The translations under genes were made by a program, and so were the position numbers. A stretch of DNA of 8,507 nt from an uncultured Oscillospiraceae bacterium (GTDB lineage: Bacteria > Bacillota > Clostridia > Oscillospirales > Acutalibacteraceae): the NCBI GenBank assembly GCA_905211675.1, contig CAJMBP010000060.1, forward strand, positions 1 to 8,507, in the 5' to 3' direction. Under the pieces are notes generated by a model. It saw only the letters and a list, made by a program, of their open reading frames with translations. It was not told the DNA's origin and searched no databases. Positions 7,807-8,507 of this stretch are shown here, piece by piece; positions within the stretch are counted from its first letter, which is position 1; every line of letters starts with the position of its first letter.

Positions 7807-8226
7807 TTATTTCTTACCGAATGCATAAACCTTCATTATAACAAATGTTATAGGCCCTCCTGTTGCCGCGGCAAGTATTGTGCCCCAAAATTGCGGCAGA
7901 CCCATTGCGTTTATAGTAACGAATGTAACCAAGAAAAATATTATAAAATTCGGTATATATGAAATAAAAAACTTAATGTATCTTTTAAGCGAAGGCTTTT
8001 TCTTAAAAATAACAAAACAACTCAAAAAGAAAGCGATTGTAAGCGCGGTATAATACCCAGCGACTGCGGCAATATTATTTTGCAAGCCGAGCCAATGATA
8101 AACCGATGAAAATATCGCATCATTCAGGGTGTTTATAACCCCCAAAACGCAAAACTCAATGAAATTTTTGCTTACAAAAGTCTTTCGCAACTTTAAAAGC
8201 AATTCACGAATGGAAGTCACCCCCAT
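7807..8226 (-). CDS. GtrA-family small membrane protein
   Basis: A 139-residue protein with four predicted membrane segments (about 22-45, 50-73, 83-105 and 112-132) and the GtrA-like pattern F..LGVINT...D near residues 25-36. It has a basic loop KKKPSLKRYIK after the second segment and a short basic tail. GtrA relatives are thought to help move polyprenyl-phosphate-linked sugars across the membrane for cell-surface polysaccharide modification. No glycosyltransferase partner is present here, so that role is only a family-based inference. The start at ATG 8226 has no convincing ribosome binding site. The predicted transcript start gives a leader of only about 9 nt, so translation may be nearly leaderless or may begin at a nearby downstream codon such as GTG 8220. 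It is upstream of fucI on the same strand. Confidence 0.82.
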   Translation of the reverse strand: MGVTSIRELLLKLRKTFVSKNFIEFCVLGVINTLNDAIFSSVYHWLGLQNNIAAVAGYYTALTIAFFLSCFVIFKKKPSLKRYIKFFISYIPNFIIFFLVTFVTINAMGLPQFWGTILAAATGGPITFVIMKVYAFGKK

Positions 8227-8253
8227 TGTCTTTACATTTTCATTATAACAAAT
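7832..8253. repeat. 15-nt direct repeat at both ends of the gtrA-like gene
   Basis: TTCATTATAACAAAT occurs at 7832-7846 (inside the gene's 3' end) and at 8239-8253 (its promoter), in the same orientation and 407 bp apart. Both copies contain the same minus-strand extended -10. The span given covers both copies and the gene between them. Promoter convergence, a shared regulator or chance could each explain it. Confidence 0.6.
7835..7852 (-). promoter_or_regulatory. Internal extended -10 element with overlapping palindrome, candidate fucI promoter
   Basis: Inside the 3' end of the gtrA-like gene, the minus strand carries TGT followed by a perfect TATAAT (7840-7835). It overlaps a perfect 7-bp inverted repeat TATAACA-AA-TGTTATA (7837-7852, plus-strand reading). 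Initiation near 7828 would give fucI a leader of about 73 nt. No good -35 box is seen at the right distance, but extended -10 promoters can work without one. The gap between the two genes (7755-7806) shows no other promoter. Confidence 0.4.
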
Positions 8254-8270
8254 TGAAACAAAAAAAGCAA
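8242..8270 (-). promoter_or_regulatory. Promoter of the gtrA-like gene
   Basis: Minus-strand TTGCTT (8270-8265), a 17-nt spacer and a perfect TATAAT (8247-8242) preceded by TGT form an extended -10 promoter. The start near 8235 lies about 9 nt upstream of ATG 8226. The segment 8239-8253 is identical over 15 nt to the internal element at 7832-7846. It is back-to-back with the plus-strand promoter at 8278-8306. Confidence 0.7.
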
Positions 8271-8277
8271 GATTATG

Positions 8278-8306
8278 TTGACTTTATTGTAACTTTGCGA
8301 TAAAAT
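8278..8306 (+). promoter_or_regulatory. Promoter upstream of the tRNA-Arg remnant
   Basis: TTGACT (8278-8283) and TAAAAT (8301-8306) are separated by exactly 17 nt. Transcription from about 8313 would run into the tRNA-like remnant at 8337. Box sequence and spacing closely match the promoter of the intact tRNA (TTGACA-17-TAAAAT), which suggests a former or present tRNA transcription unit. Confidence 0.65.
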
Positions 8307-8336
8307 TAACAGGCAGTCAAAAATATAAACCATTCT

Positions 8337-8379
8337 GCCCCCTTAGTTCAATGAATAGAATAAGATCCTCCTAAGAATA
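8337..8379 (+). pseudogene. Decayed 5' half of a tRNA-Arg(CCU)
   Basis: The segment aligns with the intact tRNA-Arg at 8459-8507. By hand, 25 of 36 aligned columns are identical between 8341-8375 and 8463-8498. The D-arm can still pair (GTTC 8346-8349 with GAAT 8358-8361), and the anticodon loop CTCCTAA with anticodon CCT (8370-8372) is unchanged. However, the anticodon stem has mismatches, no T-arm (GTTCGA) follows, and no 3' acceptor strand complementary to GCCCCCT is present. Most differences are G-to-A or C-to-T. It is therefore a non-functional remnant, either of a duplicated host gene or of a phage-type tRNA. Confidence 0.65.
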
Positions 8380-8391
8380 TGTTATAACGAC

Positions 8392-8410
8392 CGCCTTTCG
8401 GGCAAAGGCG
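8392..8410. other. GC-rich hairpin between the tRNA remnant and the tRNA-Arg promoter
   Basis: CGCCTTT (8392-8398) and AAAGGCG (8404-8410) form a perfect 7-bp stem with loop CGGGC. No T-tract follows on either strand, so it is not a standard intrinsic terminator. It ends two nucleotides before the TTGACA box of the tRNA promoter. Its left arm is within CGACCGCCT (8388-8396), a 9-nt string also found in the anticodon arm of the intact tRNA (8484-8492). Confidence 0.45.
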
Positions 8411-8411
8411 A

Positions 8412-8440
8412 TTGACATTGAGTAAGTTTAAGACTAAAAT
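8412..8440 (+). promoter_or_regulatory. Promoter of tRNA-Arg(CCU)
   Basis: A consensus TTGACA (8412-8417), a 17-nt spacer and TAAAAT (8435-8440). The start near 8447 would leave a 5' leader of about 12 nt to be removed by RNase P before the tRNA at 8459. Confidence 0.85.
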
Positions 8441-8458
8441 TGAATAGATTTTAAAGAT

Positions 8459-8507
8459 GTTTCCGTAGCTCAGCTGGATAGAGCGACCGCCTCCTAAGCG
8501 GTAGGTC
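8459..8507 (+). tRNA. tRNA-Arg (anticodon CCU), truncated by window end
   Basis: The 5' two thirds of a tRNA: acceptor strand GTTTCCG (8459-8465), TA, D-stem GCTC/GAGC (8468-8471 and 8481-8484) around AGCTGGATA, anticodon stem ACCGC/GCGGT (8486-8490 and 8498-8502), loop CTCCTAA with anticodon CCT (8493-8495), then the start of the variable loop. It decodes the AGG arginine codon. The T-arm and 3' acceptor strand lie beyond the window. All visible stems pair perfectly, unlike the remnant upstream. Confidence 0.95.

Noticed and set aside
7755..7826. N-terminal extension of fucI by 24 codons
   Set aside because: It would overlap the gtrA-like gene, has no family similarity, and the ATG at 7754 has an AAGGAG site and matches the usual FucI start.
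7863..7874. Perfect 12-bp palindrome TTGCCGCGGCAA
   Set aside because: It encodes an Ala-rich stretch of the fourth membrane segment of the GtrA-like protein, where GCC-GCG-GCA codons easily create such symmetry. No other support for a regulatory role.
8364..8376. AGGAGG ribosome-binding-site-like string on the minus strand
   Set aside because: It is the complement of the CCTCCT anticodon-loop region of the tRNA remnant, and no start codon or reading frame follows.
1..8507. CRISPR array, insertion sequence, phage or toxin-antitoxin genes
   Set aside because: No spaced direct-repeat array, transposase-like protein, terminal inverted repeats or recognisable toxin pair was found on reading both strands.

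Overview
The window looks like chromosomal DNA of a low-to-moderate GC gut Firmicute, most likely a Clostridia/Oscillospirales-type anaerobe. This is an inference from several things seen together: GGAGG-type ribosome binding sites, sigma-A-like promoters (TTGACA/TATAAT with frequent TGn extended -10), T-tailed hairpin terminators, a PQTSD-type cell-surface sorting tail, and sugar enzymes for L-fucose. No mobile-element gene, CRISPR array or phage gene is visible.

Layout from left to right. (1) 17-2626, minus: a cytoplasmic GH95 alpha-L-fucosidase with a C-terminal fibronectin-III-like domain and its own promoter. (2) 2736-3326, minus: a small secreted protein with a signal peptide and an APQTSD sorting tail, ended by a perfect hairpin terminator whose T-tract runs into the fucosidase promoter. 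Its promoter carries a 16-bp palindrome at the expected transcription start. (3) 3488-5848, plus: prfC (peptide chain release factor 3) followed 12 nt later by a short-chain dehydrogenase, transcribed divergently from the surface protein. (4) A strong hairpin at 5869-5898 separates the dehydrogenase from the convergent fucI and can serve both strands. (5) 5919-8226, minus: a GtrA-family membrane protein followed by fucI (L-fucose isomerase). A second, internal promoter-like element lies near the 3' end of the gtrA-like gene. (6) 8227-8507: a roughly 230-bp non-coding stretch with divergent promoters, a decayed 5' half of a tRNA-Arg(CCU), a GC-rich hairpin, and the start of an intact tRNA-Arg(CCU) cut off by the window edge.

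How the genes fit together: the GH95 enzyme would release L-fucose (or L-galactose) from imported oligosaccharides, and FucI would convert L-fucose to L-fuculose. The kinase, aldolase and transporter needed to finish the pathway are not in the window, and the two fucose genes sit in separate transcription units about 3.3 kb apart with housekeeping genes between them. I see no new multi-gene system. The most unusual parts are the tRNA-Arg remnant with its own promoter and the palindrome-containing promoters.
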